This document shows positions 1 to 12,159 of a stretch of DNA of 64,000 nt, piece by piece. The position numbers and the translations under genes are program-made. The notes beneath the pieces are model-generated. The model worked only from the letters and a program-made list of their open reading frames with translations. It was not told the origin of the DNA and searched no databases. The stretch is from Gnetum montanum (lineage: Eukaryota > Streptophyta > Gnetopsida > Gnetales > Gnetaceae), in NCBI GenBank assembly GCA_015680685.1, contig MNCI01002682.1, positions 1,451,828 to 1,515,827 on the forward strand, in the 5' to 3' direction. Every line of letters starts with the position of its first letter. The first letter of the stretch is position 1.

Positions 1-1779
1 GACTAAAGTGCAACTATAGTTATCAATTGATGGTGGTTTGTACTATAATGTTATTTGATTGCTAATGTCTGGATTCTATCTTTAAATATTTGTGTTGATA
101 ACTAAGACATGGTTTCTTTTTCGTGATAATAGGAAGTGAGTCCATGTCATCCACCCATCCATAAAAATCTATAGTGTTCCCTTGTTTTGCAAATATGTGA
201 TCCCTTCTTAAATGAAAATTATATTGAACTTATGACCTTGGTAGTTTCTAAACTTGGGAAGGATTAAGTGGATAGAAAAGGGTATGACTTCAAGAGGATT
301 TTATGCTCTTTGTACTTGCCTACCCTCTTAGGTGCATGAGTGTTCTCATGGATTTCTCACCATTCTGCTATCGACCAATAATAAAAAGCTAAAGCCTTTA
401 CATGGTGTGGATCCCATCCAAAAGCTCAAAAAGAAAAAAATAAAATTCAAAGCACATCCTTTAGACAAAATAACGGGCTACAAGTATTGGTTATGGGACT
501 AGAAAGACATGTTATCCATGCTTAAAGATCCCCTCTAACTAAGGCCTATCTCACTTTCTACTTCCCTTTTAGGAATGGTGATTGATCTATGGGGATATTC
601 TCGTGCAGTGAGGAGGTGGACTAGTCTTAGAGTGCCAATGCAAAGTCACTGAAAGTGGTTGGTTTTAATTCAAACTAAGGGTAGATATTATTAGGTCATA
701 TTAATCACAAAATCCACAAGGGACTTCATGTGACCATGATACAAGACTCCATTACACTCTCCACTTCATCCATCTCTGCTTCCCATGTCTCACCTCATTG
801 TCTCTTTTCATGTTTTATTTAATATCTTAGTTTGATACTAAAATTTTTAGATAGTTTCTTTGGTTATTTGATCCTTAACTAACTATAATCATTAATCATC
901 CATGGGACCCACGAACTCCTTGGTTTGAAGGCATGTAAGGGCATTAAAGGCATGAACCTACTATGGGAAGGACCCACTTACATACCCCTTGGTTTGGCTA
1001 GTTAATTTTCTCATCCCTTAGAAATTTTTTCATTTAAATCTTTTGTGCTCCACATCAATTATGTCCAATTGTGCACTCCATCGAATTTATCCATCATTCT
1101 CCCAATAAAATCTTCTTTTTGTGCATTATCTAGCCCTCTTCATGCATCTCATCGTGTTTTTGGGTTCTTGGGCTTCCTTCAAACTCCAATTTTATGCAAA
1201 AACTCTTTATTTTTCCTTCATTTTTCAAGTGGCAAAGTTGTGTCAAATAGCTATGTCGAAGGGATCTCACTGATGTACTTGACCATGTTGACACAATCCC
1301 ATCAATGTGATATCATCAAAGCATGGGAAAATTTCTATATGTATTGCCCAACACTTAGCAAATATTTTCAATTTGACACAAACACAAGAGGAAGTTTTGC
1401 AATTTTTCAAAGCCAAAAATCTTCTAAAGCCCATAATTTTCACATTTTTTGTTCGATTACCCTCATTCTTCAATCTTGAAACTATCAAAGGTAAGCTCTA
1501 CATCATGAAGGACACAAACCTTAGCTCTTTGACAAAAAAATTTTAAAATTCTTTTATAACTCCCATAAGGTTTAATTAATAAATTAATATTAAAGTCACT
1601 AATTTATGAGAGTTAAACCTTTCCAATGAACTCTGGTAGATATTAAAATGAAATAATATTAAAATAATCAATCTGGCATGATCACAACTTAGCCAAGTGT
1701 AACTACCCAAAGAGACAAGGTACCTAAATGTTATAAGTTACACATCACATGCTAATCCTTGAATATGTTGTGCTCACAA
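1..1779 (+). mobile_element. Conserved non-coding linker of Athila-like element C (partial, cut by window start)
   Basis: No convincing ORF is seen. The stretch resembles two other places: 19190-20110 in element A (same strand) and about 30850-32050 in element B (opposite strand). Shared landmarks in the same order are a GTCCATCCACCC-like block, GGGTRTGACTTCAAG, TTTGCATGGTGTGG or close variants, GGGCTACAAG then TTGGTTATGG, and GGCATTAA then GGCATGA ahead of GGACCCACT. In element B the block lies between the integrase end and ORF3, so here it should mark the same interval and the pol genes should lie left of the window. An AG at about 131 after a T-rich run matches an AG in element A at 19243-19244 and could be a splice acceptor (inference). 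Confidence 0.65.
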
Positions 1780-4537
1780 ATGGCACTTAAAGGAAAGCAT
1801 GGGCTAGAGGTGAGACGATCCCAACGAAACAACAAGTGATGTAGAACTAGAAGGGACCAATAGCCAAAACAACCCCAGGAGTAGGCAGCCAAGATCCATG
1901 CAACAAGACCTCTTCAAGAGGATCCCAAAGTGGAATCTATCCAACAAATTCCCAAAGTTACAAAAGAGCAATCCTCCTAGGATGAGGCACCAGGACCAAG
2001 ATCAAACCTTGATGTTACTTTAATGAAGACCTACCTAAGTCAAATCGCATCCAAGGGGGTTCAGAAATCTATCCTTCAAGAGCTGAACTTTGGAACATTC
2101 TTGGAGATTGCTCCACCAAATGTCAAAACTCAACTTCAAAACTCTTCCATGTGGCCCATTATCACTTCCAACAGAGAGTGCTAAATGGGAGAGACATATA
2201 TTTTTTGGAGAAATAGGTAGCCTAATAACATAGTAAAGATCAAGGACATTACTATCTCTTACTCAGTGGAGGCCATCTCTCAGGCCCTTGGGTTACCTAA
2301 AATTTGGGTAACCTTGATGGAAATTCCAATGCAACTAGATCCAAGTGTGAAAACCGAATGGATCCAATGGTTCTATGGAGTTTACTTTAAGGAGTATGGT
2401 GCACTAACAATGGTAGAACAAGCATAATTCAAGATCGTAGCCTTTCACCTCAATCCGACGATGAGGCCAAGTAAGGTGATAGCCTTTTTTGCTTGTGCAT
2501 GCATCGCTTTGAGTGAAAAATTCCTGGCCAACCTTCCACAACTAATCTATCTTAAGTACATAAGCACCTCAAGGAGAACAAATGTGGGAAGAAGGCACTC
2601 CCATTTCCATGCTTAATTAGAAAATTATGCAAAAGGGAAGTAATAGCCAACTATTGAAATGATATCCTTTGTCATGCTCCTATAATTTTTTGAATGGAGA
2701 TGATGAAAGATATGGTGCTTGCCAAGGTAGTTCAAGAAGAGGAGTAGCCACCACCACCACTCACTCATGAAATAATGTTGGAGATGCATGCTACCATGGA
2801 GCACATGTAAAAGCTCCAAGAACAACTCTTGCAACAACAACAAGCTAGCCCAAGTGGTAACCCATCTGTCTATTGACTGGCCTTGAGCTATCTGAATAAG
2901 GTAACTTGTACAACAAGCTAGTTATAGGACATGGCACTAACTTTCTCTACCCAATGAATGTAAGCACCTATATGCTCAAATCCTAGTGCCAAAGAGGTAA
3001 CCATATCCATTCCAAAATAGTATCAGTTCCCAAAAGTCTCTAGAACTTTCACTACCTTCTTGGTGCACTTCGAGGAGGGTGATGAGGTAACTATCTTAAT
3101 GATGTAGCATAAGGGTAGCAAACAATGATTGAGGTGGTGGTAGATAGAGTGGGTGAACCCTAGAATGTTCTTACAGCATCTGTGTTAGATAGTGTTATGC
3201 TCAAAGATGTGTAGACATCCACAGAATGGTTAGTGGGAGGTTTAGCGTAGCCGAGCATGAGGAGTTTCTGGAATGACTAGTGAAAAGCCAACAACCAATT
3301 TTGAAGGTCTTTAACCTTCCAAATGACATCACTACTACTCAATCAACACTGTTGGAGGCAAGGGGTGATTGCATCATCACAAAGGCTCACTTAAAACAAC
3401 TAGAGATGAGAATGAACACTTGGCTATGAAAGTTATAGAACTTAGAGCCTACCTTGTTGATCCCATAGTACTTAGTTAAGTAGTGGCTAGGGATGAAGCT
3501 ATTCAGTAGCTTTAATTCAAACTTCAAAGGGTAAGTACATAAAGAATTCAGTGATCTTTGGCCAATCCTTATCTAATGCCACCATCTACAACATTTAGAA
3601 AGACTTGTTGGAGGTTCACCAAGTGAATGCAAACCTAACCAAGGATAATCATCACTTGCATATTATCAAGTTCCAAAAAGAGAAAATGGTTGAATATATG
3701 AGATAGTAGTAGGAGTAGCTTTCCAAGATGATAATGGACCTAAGGAGGTTGGTAGCAAAGAATCATAATCTCTTAATGGAGGAGGCCTATGCCCTTCTCT
3801 AGAGGTCTATAATTGAAATTGTTGCCTAGAAAAATGAGGCCCTTAAATTCAAAAGGATCAAAAATCATTACAAGGACTAGGTCAACTTGTAGAAAGAGAT
3901 CAATGAAAAAGAAATCAAACTAGTGAAGGCAAAGGTGAATGAGACCCCCCAGTAGCTCCAATAAGGATGTTACATATGGCAACCTATATTTGATGGGCTA
4001 AATGAATACAACAAAGCTAAAATCTACCTCAAGAATTTGTAAATCAAGAAGGTGATTAAATACATGGAGCTCACCAACCTCCACTATGCAAGCATGGCAA
4101 TGCTAACTATTAGAAGGGTGAGGTTAGATTTAGAGAAGCAAGTGGCCAACCCATACCTATTATCTAAGGTTGAGTTCAAGCACAATAAAGAGATAAAGTA
4201 GAAACTTGAAATAGTGAATGTTAAACTCAATGTTCACACATAGTGCTTCACTGATTAGAGATCCATAGCAGAGAACTGGTCCTGAAGGATGAATGATTAT
4301 CATGAGCCGCAAAACACTGTAGAGGTGTTTGATGTTGAATAGAAGAAATCTGTAGCCTAGTTCATCAATGTGAAGGAGTTGCTCCCTACAATGCCCTATC
4401 TATGGGATATTCCTATATCGACCCACATTAGTGATGCCACATGGACCATGTACAATGCTTGGAGTATGGAGGAGAAGATGAAATCATTACTAAATGTTGT
4501 CTATCTTCCACTAATAATTGTAGCTACAGTTGGATAG
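1780..4537 (+). pseudogene. ORF3 of Athila-like element C: unknown coiled-coil protein, decayed
   Basis: Starts at ATG 1780 (MALKGKH), matching the start of the element B copy (MAPKDKH at 30098, minus). The two copies have almost the same span (2758 and 2775 bp, about 920 codons) and a TAG after a VATVG/VAIVG-like end. The first third shares LQELNFG and MWPII with the B copy; a central block shares KIVAFHLN, MRPSK and CACIALS-like residues; the second half is rich in K, E and L and reads as coiled coil (about 3550-4260). Many in-frame stops, mostly TAG or TGA from CAG or CGA, and indels show that it is dead. It lies downstream of the pol genes, where Athila elements carry an env-like ORF, but I see no signal peptide or membrane segment. 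Function unknown. Confidence 0.6.
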
Positions 4538-5712
4538 CCACAACCACATCCTTAACCATAATGGTCGTGTGCATTGCAGAACGTCCACCACCGAGGACTA
4601 TCTAATTTCTATCCCCATCTTCAAGCCGCTAGAGGAGTTGTGCTATCATTTTTATCATGGTGTTTAATTTTGTTATCATGAACATCAAATTTTGTAAAAT
4701 TTTTTGATCCGTACACTTGGGGCAGAAATTTGTAGAGGTCACTACTCCTTCCATCTCTAACAATGAGGATGATGTTCCTACTCCCCTGAGGTACTCTGTA
4801 GCAGTTGGACCTTTCCATACCTATGACTCTAGAATGGACTCTAATTCTAAGCCTAATGCACCACCAACTCATGTCCAAGGGGAGCATCATGTTCCCACAT
4901 AGCCTAAGCATCATGGTCATATACTACCTAGGCATCATGTTTCACCTTTAGGTAATGCTCTAAGATCCTTTGAGCAACAGGCCATAGAAAGCATCTTTGG
5001 GACCACCACCCACCAGGTTCCTACTGATGTTACCTACCAAAGAAAGGAAGCTTTCTCATTTTCTCAACAAACTCCAGCTCAGACTAAGGTACCAACTTCA
5101 TCACGATTTTAAGTAAAGCTTCATCCACAATGATGCCTTGTCCAATAGATAGAGTCCTTAGATGAGGATGAGTAGATTCAAGCAATCCTAACACTAGCAA
5201 TGATGATGATGAGTAGAAGACTTATTATCTATCTATAGTAGCACTTGAATCAAATTTTGATGATGTAATCGAGGTTAGTGGTTAGGATCCTTAGTTGTTC
5301 TCTTTTTGTCCTTTTTTTATGTTGAAAAAGGGGAAGAAATTTTGGATCTTTTACATTGATATTCACATATGTCTTCTTCATAGTTTATGCACATATGTGA
5401 TTTTTGTATATGATGTAGCAATTATATGGAAAATTCTATTGAAAAATGTATGGATAGTTGTATGAATACCTATATGATAAAGACCAATGGTGTTTCATTT
5501 GGTTATCTTTTGTGTAGTGCACTTCTTGAGATAGGTTTTACTTTTACATCATATTATTTTCGATATCTATGCCTTTGAACCACCTTGAACCTTAAAGCCC
5601 TTATCCTAGTTCCTACATGGCATTGAATTTTATATGTCTTAACATGTTAATATTATTTTTAGTATTTATTAATTTATCATCTCATCCATTTTCTTGAGTT
5701 TTTGACATCATC
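4538..5712 (+). mobile_element. End of element C passing into the 3' internal region of a SIRE-like copia element
   Basis: From 4655 to about 4730 the sequence still follows elements A and B (GGTGTTTAATTTTGT, ATGAACAYCAA, TACACTTGGG). After that it diverges. The segment 4740-5110 holds a fragmentary reading frame I do not recognise. From about 5290 it is AT-rich and resembles the stretch between the last ORF and the polypurine tract of SIRE-type copia elements. The exact junction between the two elements is not visible. Confidence 0.4.
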
Positions 5713-5726
5713 AAAAAGGAGGATAT
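5713..5726 (+). other. Polypurine tract of SIRE-like copia element
   Basis: AAAAAGGAGGATAT after GACATCATC, directly followed by TGTTGACC. SIRE and related copia elements carry a very similar CATCAAAAAGGGGGAGAT tract just before a 3' LTR that starts TGTTG. Confidence 0.6.
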
Positions 5727-6888
5727 TGTTGACCTTGTGATATGTTAAAACCTTAAGGAAAATGGAGAACAAGAATATTTGTATGGTTGTTGCATGTATA
5801 GAACAAGAAAAATGTAGACCACAAGAACTTGTCAGACATGAATGAAGACTTAAGGGATGAGAGCTACAATGAGATGTCAAAGTGAAGTCTACAAGGACCT
5901 AAGAGAAAGTAAGGACAAAGATGAAGACTACAGAAAAATTAAGAAGTTCCCAAGATATAGGATGAGCCAAATCAACAAAAGGAAGCCTCAAGAAGCAAAA
6001 CCCAAAAACTAAGAAAACATCTACATGAAGCAAAAAACATTTTGACTAAGACACAAATGAAGCAAAGAAGATGTCTAGCAAAAATAGTAGACATATACTG
6101 TCCAGAGAAGACATCTACGTATAGACATCTCCTAGTAGACATTTCCATTATAAGAAAGACATATGTCCATAATGTAGGTTTGATGTGGAGAGATGTCCAA
6201 ATCTCAAAGAAGACATCTCTAGTGATTGTTAGATAGTTTTTGCATGAATTCCAAGGTGATTTTGGAAACATTAAGACTATAAGAAGACTTCATTTTCTTA
6301 GGGAATGTGCAAGTGTGAAATGCAAACAAGTTTCAACACTAAGCAATCATTGTGCATATTACTCTATTGTATTTTTCTGCCTCATTGTACTATCTTTTGT
6401 ACTATTATAAGAGATGTGTTGCGTTATACCTCAAAGTGCAATGACCAGCAAATTACTTGCATCGTTTCCTTGTAATCCTTGTTTCTATTTTATTGCCCTG
6501 TGGGGTTGATGTGCTTCTTGCAAGAAGGCATCATCCTTGAGCTTGTCAGGATCCTACGAGATTGAGTGTTGGTGTAGCACCACAATACTCCAGAGTGGAG
6601 CTTAATTTGTAAAGGTTGTGGGATCCTAAGAACCACATTCTAAGCTTGTTAAGATCTTGTAAGGTTGAGTGGATTCATGACATCAAATCACTTTGGAGTG
6701 AATCTTAGAGCTGTACAAGATGTGGTATCCTTCAAACCACATTTTGAGAGGAATAAAGTTTGTAGGTATGCAAGCGATGCTTTGAGTGTGGACTACCCAA
6801 GTTGGGGAACCACATTAAAATTGGTTGTGTTCTTGGTAGCTAAAAATTTTAATTTGAGAAACTTATTCATCCCACCCTTCTAAGTTCA
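5727..6888 (+). repeat. LTR of SIRE-like copia element (3' LTR)
   Basis: Begins TGTTGACC right after the polypurine tract and plausibly ends at TTCTAAGTTCA (6888), giving about 1.16 kb with TG...CA ends. The first 500 bp (U3) contain many copies of AGACATCT and its reverse complement AGATGTCT (about 6000-6220). A TATAA box lies at 6406-6410 and a TATTTTTC-rich stretch precedes it. The base after 6888 falls inside the RT gene of another copia element, which suggests that this element inserted there. Its left LTR is outside the window or lost. Confidence 0.55.
6404..6412 (+). promoter_or_regulatory. TATA box of the SIRE-like LTR
   Basis: ATTATAAGA, about 680 bp into the LTR and downstream of the AGACATCT array, in the position expected for the U3/R boundary. 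Confidence 0.4.
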
Positions 6889-8266
6889 ATGATCCTAAGA
6901 ATTGATTATGATGAAATCTTCTCCCCTGTGGTAAAATTAACATCCATTAGATCATTGCTATCAATAGCAGCAACTTATGATCTAGAAATTGAACAAATAG
7001 ATGTAAAAACTAATTTCCTCAATGATGATCTTGAAGAGGAAATATGCTTCAAACTAAAGGGTATGAAGTGAAATGTAAAGAGCATATGATATGTCAATTG
7101 CTACAATCATTGTATGGGCTCAAACAAGCACCAAGGATGTGGAATAAAAAATTTAATGAACACATGTTAAAGCTCAGCTTCTAGAAGTTAGAAAGACTCT
7201 TGCTTATATGTCAAAAATAAAAATAGAATACTTTAATTTTATTGCTATATTTTCATGACATGTTAATAGCAAGAAGTGACATGGATGAAATTAAGGAGCT
7301 GAAAGAACTTCTTTCTTCTCAATTTGAGATGAAAGATCTTGGTGCTGTTAAAAGAATTTTGGGCATGAAAATTAAAAGAAATAGAGGTGATAATAAACTT
7401 TGTGTTGGACAATCTTCATATGTACAAAGCATCTTTAAAAAATATAATATCCAAGATTGTAAGCCTATGACAACATCATATGAGATTGGGATGAAACTAT
7501 TGGTTGAACAATGCCCCAAGACAGAAGATGAAAAAGAGCTCATCATAAAAATTCCATATGCTAGTGCTGTTAGCAATTTGGTGTATCTAATGGTCAATAC
7601 TAGATCTGATATTTCTTACATTGTTGGAAAACTCAGTAAGTATATGTCTAATCCAAGGAAACAACATTGGATTGTTGTAAAATGAGTTTTTAGATATCTT
7701 CATGAAACTATGAAATTTGGTATTTGTTATCAAAGTGATTCATCCATTCTATATGGTTATGTGAATATTGACTGGGGTGGGGATTTAGAGAACAAAAAAT
7801 CAACTAGTGGATATGTGTTTAATATCTTTAATGGTGTTATCTCTTGGAAAAGCCAATTGAAGTCTTATGTAGCTCAATCTACTACTAAAGCGAAATATGT
7901 TGCTACAAACCTAGCTAGTCGAAAAGCAACATTACTTTAGAGATTAGTGGCTGAACTTAGGATTCATAAAAAGATTTTGAAAATTGGCTATGATAACCAA
8001 AGTGCAATTTATATATCAAAGAATCTCACTTTCCACAATAGGGCGAAGCATATAGAAATATAGTATCCCTATATTCAAGAGTAGATAAATGAACAAAGGA
8101 CTCTTCTTTAAAAAATTAAGAAAAAAGAGAATCCTACTGATATGATGATAAAATTTTTATCTACTAAAACATATTTATGATGTCAAACAACTATTGGTGT
8201 CATGGAAGGTGATATCATCTAAGGCCTAGATCAAGCTTCATGGTAGCTTTCCTTTCAAGGGAGAAT
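6889..8266 (+). pseudogene. Ty1/copia pol fragment: reverse transcriptase and RNase H (element Co-1)
   Basis: Reads in order: RIDYDEIFSPVVK (RT entry), DVKTNFLNDDLEEEI, LYGLKQAPRMW, then LLYFHDMLIA, a decayed YVDDMLIA active-site box (7242-7270), then FEMKDLG, ILGMKI, IPYASAVSNLVYLM and SDISYIVGKLSKYMSNP. RNase H follows: DWGGD, KSTSGYVF, SWKSQ, SYVAQSTTKAKYVA. Several stops and frameshifts (near 7070, 7184, 7683, 7938) make it non-functional. Everything upstream of the RT is missing because the SIRE-like LTR ends here, so this looks like the host sequence of that insertion. Confidence 0.85.
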
Positions 8267-8760
8267 TGTGAGTAAAGTGAAGGTAACTATCATTCACATA
8301 AGCTCAATTATTGTCATCTCTTTGATTTCAAGCATTTTCTTTTTGTAATTGTATGGTACAATAGTTATGGTGTAACATATTATAGTGTTGAGTATTTAAC
8401 TATAGATATTTGCAATATAGTCAATGTAAACTATTGATTATCTCTGTCATTCTACTATTATTAATATCCAAATTACATCCAATTAACACTACCCACAAAT
8501 GTCCATCCCATGCTATACATATGGTTACAAGGAAGCCTTGATGGTAGAGTGTTTTATCTTTCATCCATATGCTTACTTCTTCCCCATTCTTTGTTGTTCA
8601 TTGTATTTGAGAAATTCTCTTTGAGCTAACACAAAGATCCAAAAGCATCTTTCTTACTGGAGTTTTTCTCATTTTTCCCTAGGATATATTCTTGTGTTTT
8701 TCTATTGATTTATTTTTATATTATTATCATGAATAATCTAAAAATCACAATTTTTACTCT
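8267..8760 (+). repeat. Probable 3' LTR of Co-1 (right end undefined)
   Basis: A purine-rich tract (CAAGGGAGAAT) at about 8256-8266, just after the RNase H reading frame, precedes TGTGAGTAAAG, a plausible LTR start. No second LTR is in the window, so the end cannot be placed. No ORF is seen. Confidence 0.4.
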
Positions 8761-10035
8761 ATTTGAAAGATACTTTAATATTTATCTATGTTGTTCACAT
8801 AAATGAATGTTCTAAAAGAAACTTTCATCTTTCATTATTATTTATGTTTTTTTCACATAGATGAACTAATATTGGTCTATTAATTATGTTTTTAAACCAT
8901 CTATGACATTTTGTTTATGTAGACGATCCATATCTATGTTTCTATTATGTTAATTTTAATGTATTTTTATAATATATAATTTTTTTAAACAATTACAATT
9001 TGGATGGCATTTAATATTTGATATCTTATTTAGCATAAACAAGGTATATTAAAAATGGTTATTGAAAACCTCACAAAATGTAACTATGTAACTTTCATGG
9101 TATTATGCTTTCACTTTACATCCTTAAATAAAGTTCATTAAAAATGGTTTTTTAAAACCTCGTAGAATGTAACCATGTAACTTTCTTGGTAATGATTAAA
9201 AATGGTTGTTGAAAACCTTGTAGAATATAAGCATGTAACTTTCATGGTACTATGTTTTCACTTTGCGAGTGACATCAATGCTTGTGATACCAACTAGTTA
9301 CTAAGATGCAAACAGGTCTAATTTTTATTAAAAAAATTTAATTTAACTTGTCTAAAAAATCTATATATTTCAATTATAACTTTCATTTTTCATTAAGTAC
9401 ATTTCATATTATATTTCATGACACTTTTCCAACATGAAAGATACTCTCATGTTTGTCTATTATTTATGTTTTTTTGCATAGATGAATTAATGTTTATCTA
9501 TTATTTATGTTTATATGTAAACAATCTATGACATTTTTTTACATAGAATATCTAGCTATCATTAAGTTAATTTTAAACTCTTTTTGCAATATTTAATTTT
9601 TAAAAAATAATTACAATTTCGATGACATTTGATATTTAATTTAGGATAAAAAAGGTATGCTAAAAATGGTTATTAAAAACCTCACAAAATGTAACAATGT
9701 ACCTTCTTGGTACTGCTTTCACTTTACATCCTTAAATGAGGTCCATTAAAAATTATTGTTAAAAACCTCACAGAATGTACCATGTAACTTTCTTGGTATT
9801 ATGCTTTCACTTTGCATCCTTAAATGTAATAGAAGTAACACCAATGCCTGTGATACTGGATAACCAATTATTGAAATGTAAAAAAATCTAATTTTTATTA
9901 AAAAATTAATTTAATTTATGAAAACTTCTATAAATTTTGATTGTAAATTTTAGTCTATATTAAGTACGTTTTATATTATATTCGATGGTACTTTTCCAAC
10001 ATGAAAGATACTCATTTATTATTTATGTTTTTTTA
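8761..10035 (+). repeat. AT-rich tandem repeat, period about 570-670 bp, slightly over two copies
   Basis: The anchor GAAAGATACT followed by TTATTTATGTTTTTT recurs at about 8764, 9437 and 10001. Inside each unit is a shorter repeat of about 100 bp: AAAATGGTTRTTRAAAACCT, then GTAACTTTC-TGGTA and GCTTTCACTTTRCATCC; copies start near 9052, 9136, 9198, 9663 and 9748. No ORF. It is likely satellite-like or part of an unidentified LTR. Confidence 0.7.
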
Positions 10036-10044
10036 GATAGACGT

Positions 10045-10450
10045 CTCATCATTTTTTGCACTTAGAAAAATTTCTACCCCATGAGACCTAGGGTAAAATT
10101 GCCAATTTGCCAAATTCAAACTGTGTGATGCCAAGCGAGCTTATGATGTATCATTTGGTGTCCCATAGGATGTGAAATTTTTAATAGCTCCAATAGTTAA
10201 AAATATTTTGATTCACACCACAACTCCAATACTTAGAAAAATTTTAGTTCTCCAGTTTTTCAAAGATCATTAAAAATTGAATCCATAAGTTGGATTATGA
10301 ATCAAATGATTCCTAATGGTCCCCATTAGCTGAGAATGTGCCTTGTGATGATGTCTTTGGGGGATTTGGTACCAAAATCCTCATGGAACAATGTTGAAAC
10401 CACACTTAGTTTCAAATCAAAGCAAACCAAAAAAAAGTGGACAAAACATT
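10045..10450 (+). repeat. Dispersed repeat A, left copy (candidate LTR part of element H)
   Basis: Matches 25210-25610 in the same orientation, with shared words such as TAGAAAAATTTTAG-like, TTGARTCCATAAGTT, GCTGAGAATGT, CCTTGTGATGATGT, ATCCTCATGGAA and GAAACCACACTTAGTTT. The copies flank a minus-strand gypsy gag and primer site, so they may be parts of its two LTRs. The left end stops at the tandem repeat before it. Confidence 0.5.
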
Positions 10451-11930
10451 ACCTCCTCTTGATGGATCTTCCTCAGGTGTCAAAGGAGGATCAATCAAGA
10501 ATATATTAGATACTAAATTAATGTACTTACAAAATAAAATGTAGGAAGAATAAAGTGGAAGATGAGAGAATATTAGGATATCACCAATACAATAATCATG
10601 AAGATGGTGTGATGCCACAAAAGAGGGCATGGCTAAATCCTACACACAAGATGGCTAAAAGGATGTCATTTATGATGTTCAAATCCTATCCCACTCATGC
10701 TTTCAACATACCCTTACTAGGATATAACAAATCATTCAACACTCATTGATGTGTTAATGAGAGAAAAGAGAATGAGATAGGAGAAGAAGTTAGAGGAAGA
10801 ATAAGAGATATGAGAAGAGAAATGAAAAATAGACTTGCAAAATTAACAATGTAATAAAAAAGGGAAAGAAATTAAGGACATCGCCTATACATCAAGATGA
10901 GGTACCATGCCACAAAAAGGGGGGCATGCCTAAATCTCACATTTGAATAATTTTTGATGCTCATAAATTAATTTCCTCCCTATCCCACTCAAACTAAGTA
11001 CATCCTTATATGAAATTGAACATGGTAAAACACTCATTACTCTTTACATGAGGTCAATTTCTAATAAATATCATCATAATGTGTTACAAAAGAAAGTTAG
11101 TAGAATTGGATAAAATGAGATTAGGGAGATAGATGAAATCATATGAGAGAAACTCAAAAGAATAATGGTACAAAATAAAGAAAAAGAGAGAGGATGAAAA
11201 TAATGCAATAAAATATAGATCAAATAGGAAATGAGTTAGAGTAAACCTAATAATGCTCAATCTTCTTTCTTCGTCTTCTTCTTCTTCTTCTTCTTCTTCT
11301 TCTTCTTCTTCTTCTTCTTTATGAAGGGACCATTTTCAAGATATAGGACATTACCATTACTTGATGATATGTAATGTTGTTGTAGATATCAATGTAACCC
11401 CAATTGCTCATGAATAGAATGCTTAGAATGATGATGATTAAATGGATAATGGCTTGTGAATAAGTAGGATGATGGTAGTTAGCCTTCAAACTGATCAAAG
11501 ACTAAACTGCTCATAGGTATTGGGAACAATGATGAGGGAACAATGATGAATAATGATGAAGGAAAAGAGGAAGGAGAGATGGGAAATCATAAGAACTAAA
11601 GATATGATGCTTTTGGAGAAGGGATAAAGAAGGAATAATGTGATATTGGTTTTTAATGTGTTTAATGTCTTTGTGAGATGATATGCTTGTACTTATATGA
11701 GTATTTTAGAGATTGAAAACTATGGTACATGGAACTATTTTTTATGGATTTCGTGTTTTATGTGTTTATGATTTTATGGTTTTCTATGTTTATGAGATTT
11801 TTAAGTTTTCATATAGATAAAATATAAGACAAAAAAAAAATTAGTAGACAAAAATAATGTTCAAAAAGTTAAAGTTGGTAGTAAAAATGTAAAATACGAG
11901 ATCAAATAGTATAAAGAAAATTAAATGAAA
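10451..11930 (+). repeat. Remainder of putative element H LTR, with internal ~310-bp duplication and CTT microsatellite
   Basis: No ORF. Two related blocks (about 10560-10790 and 10870-11090) share RCCACAAAA-GGGCATG-CTAAAT and CCTATCCCACTCA-, and a similar module follows repeat A at 25740-25800. This supports one extended repeat on both sides of element H. The right end is unclear. Confidence 0.35.
11274..11319 (+). repeat. (CTT)n microsatellite
   Basis: About fifteen uninterrupted CTT units, flanked by impure TTC-rich sequence. Confidence 0.95.
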
Positions 11931-12159
11931 AATTTAGTTAATTAAACTAAAGCTAGAAGATGAATTAAAAGCATAAACATGGTAAGGTAAAGATCATATG
12001 ATTTTCCGGGAGGAGATATATTGGTGATGATTTTCTTAGCATGTAAACAGGTAGGATCCTTAATGCTTCTAATGGATTCTACAGCATCTAGTTCACAAAA
12101 ACCTATATCTATGAACTTTCTATGATTTAAAGGACCATGGGATGCTAACATTGAACTCA

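Noticed and set aside
5972-6271. ORFs on both strands around 5972-6271
   Set aside because: They lie in the U3 of an LTR and reflect its repeated AGACATCT words.
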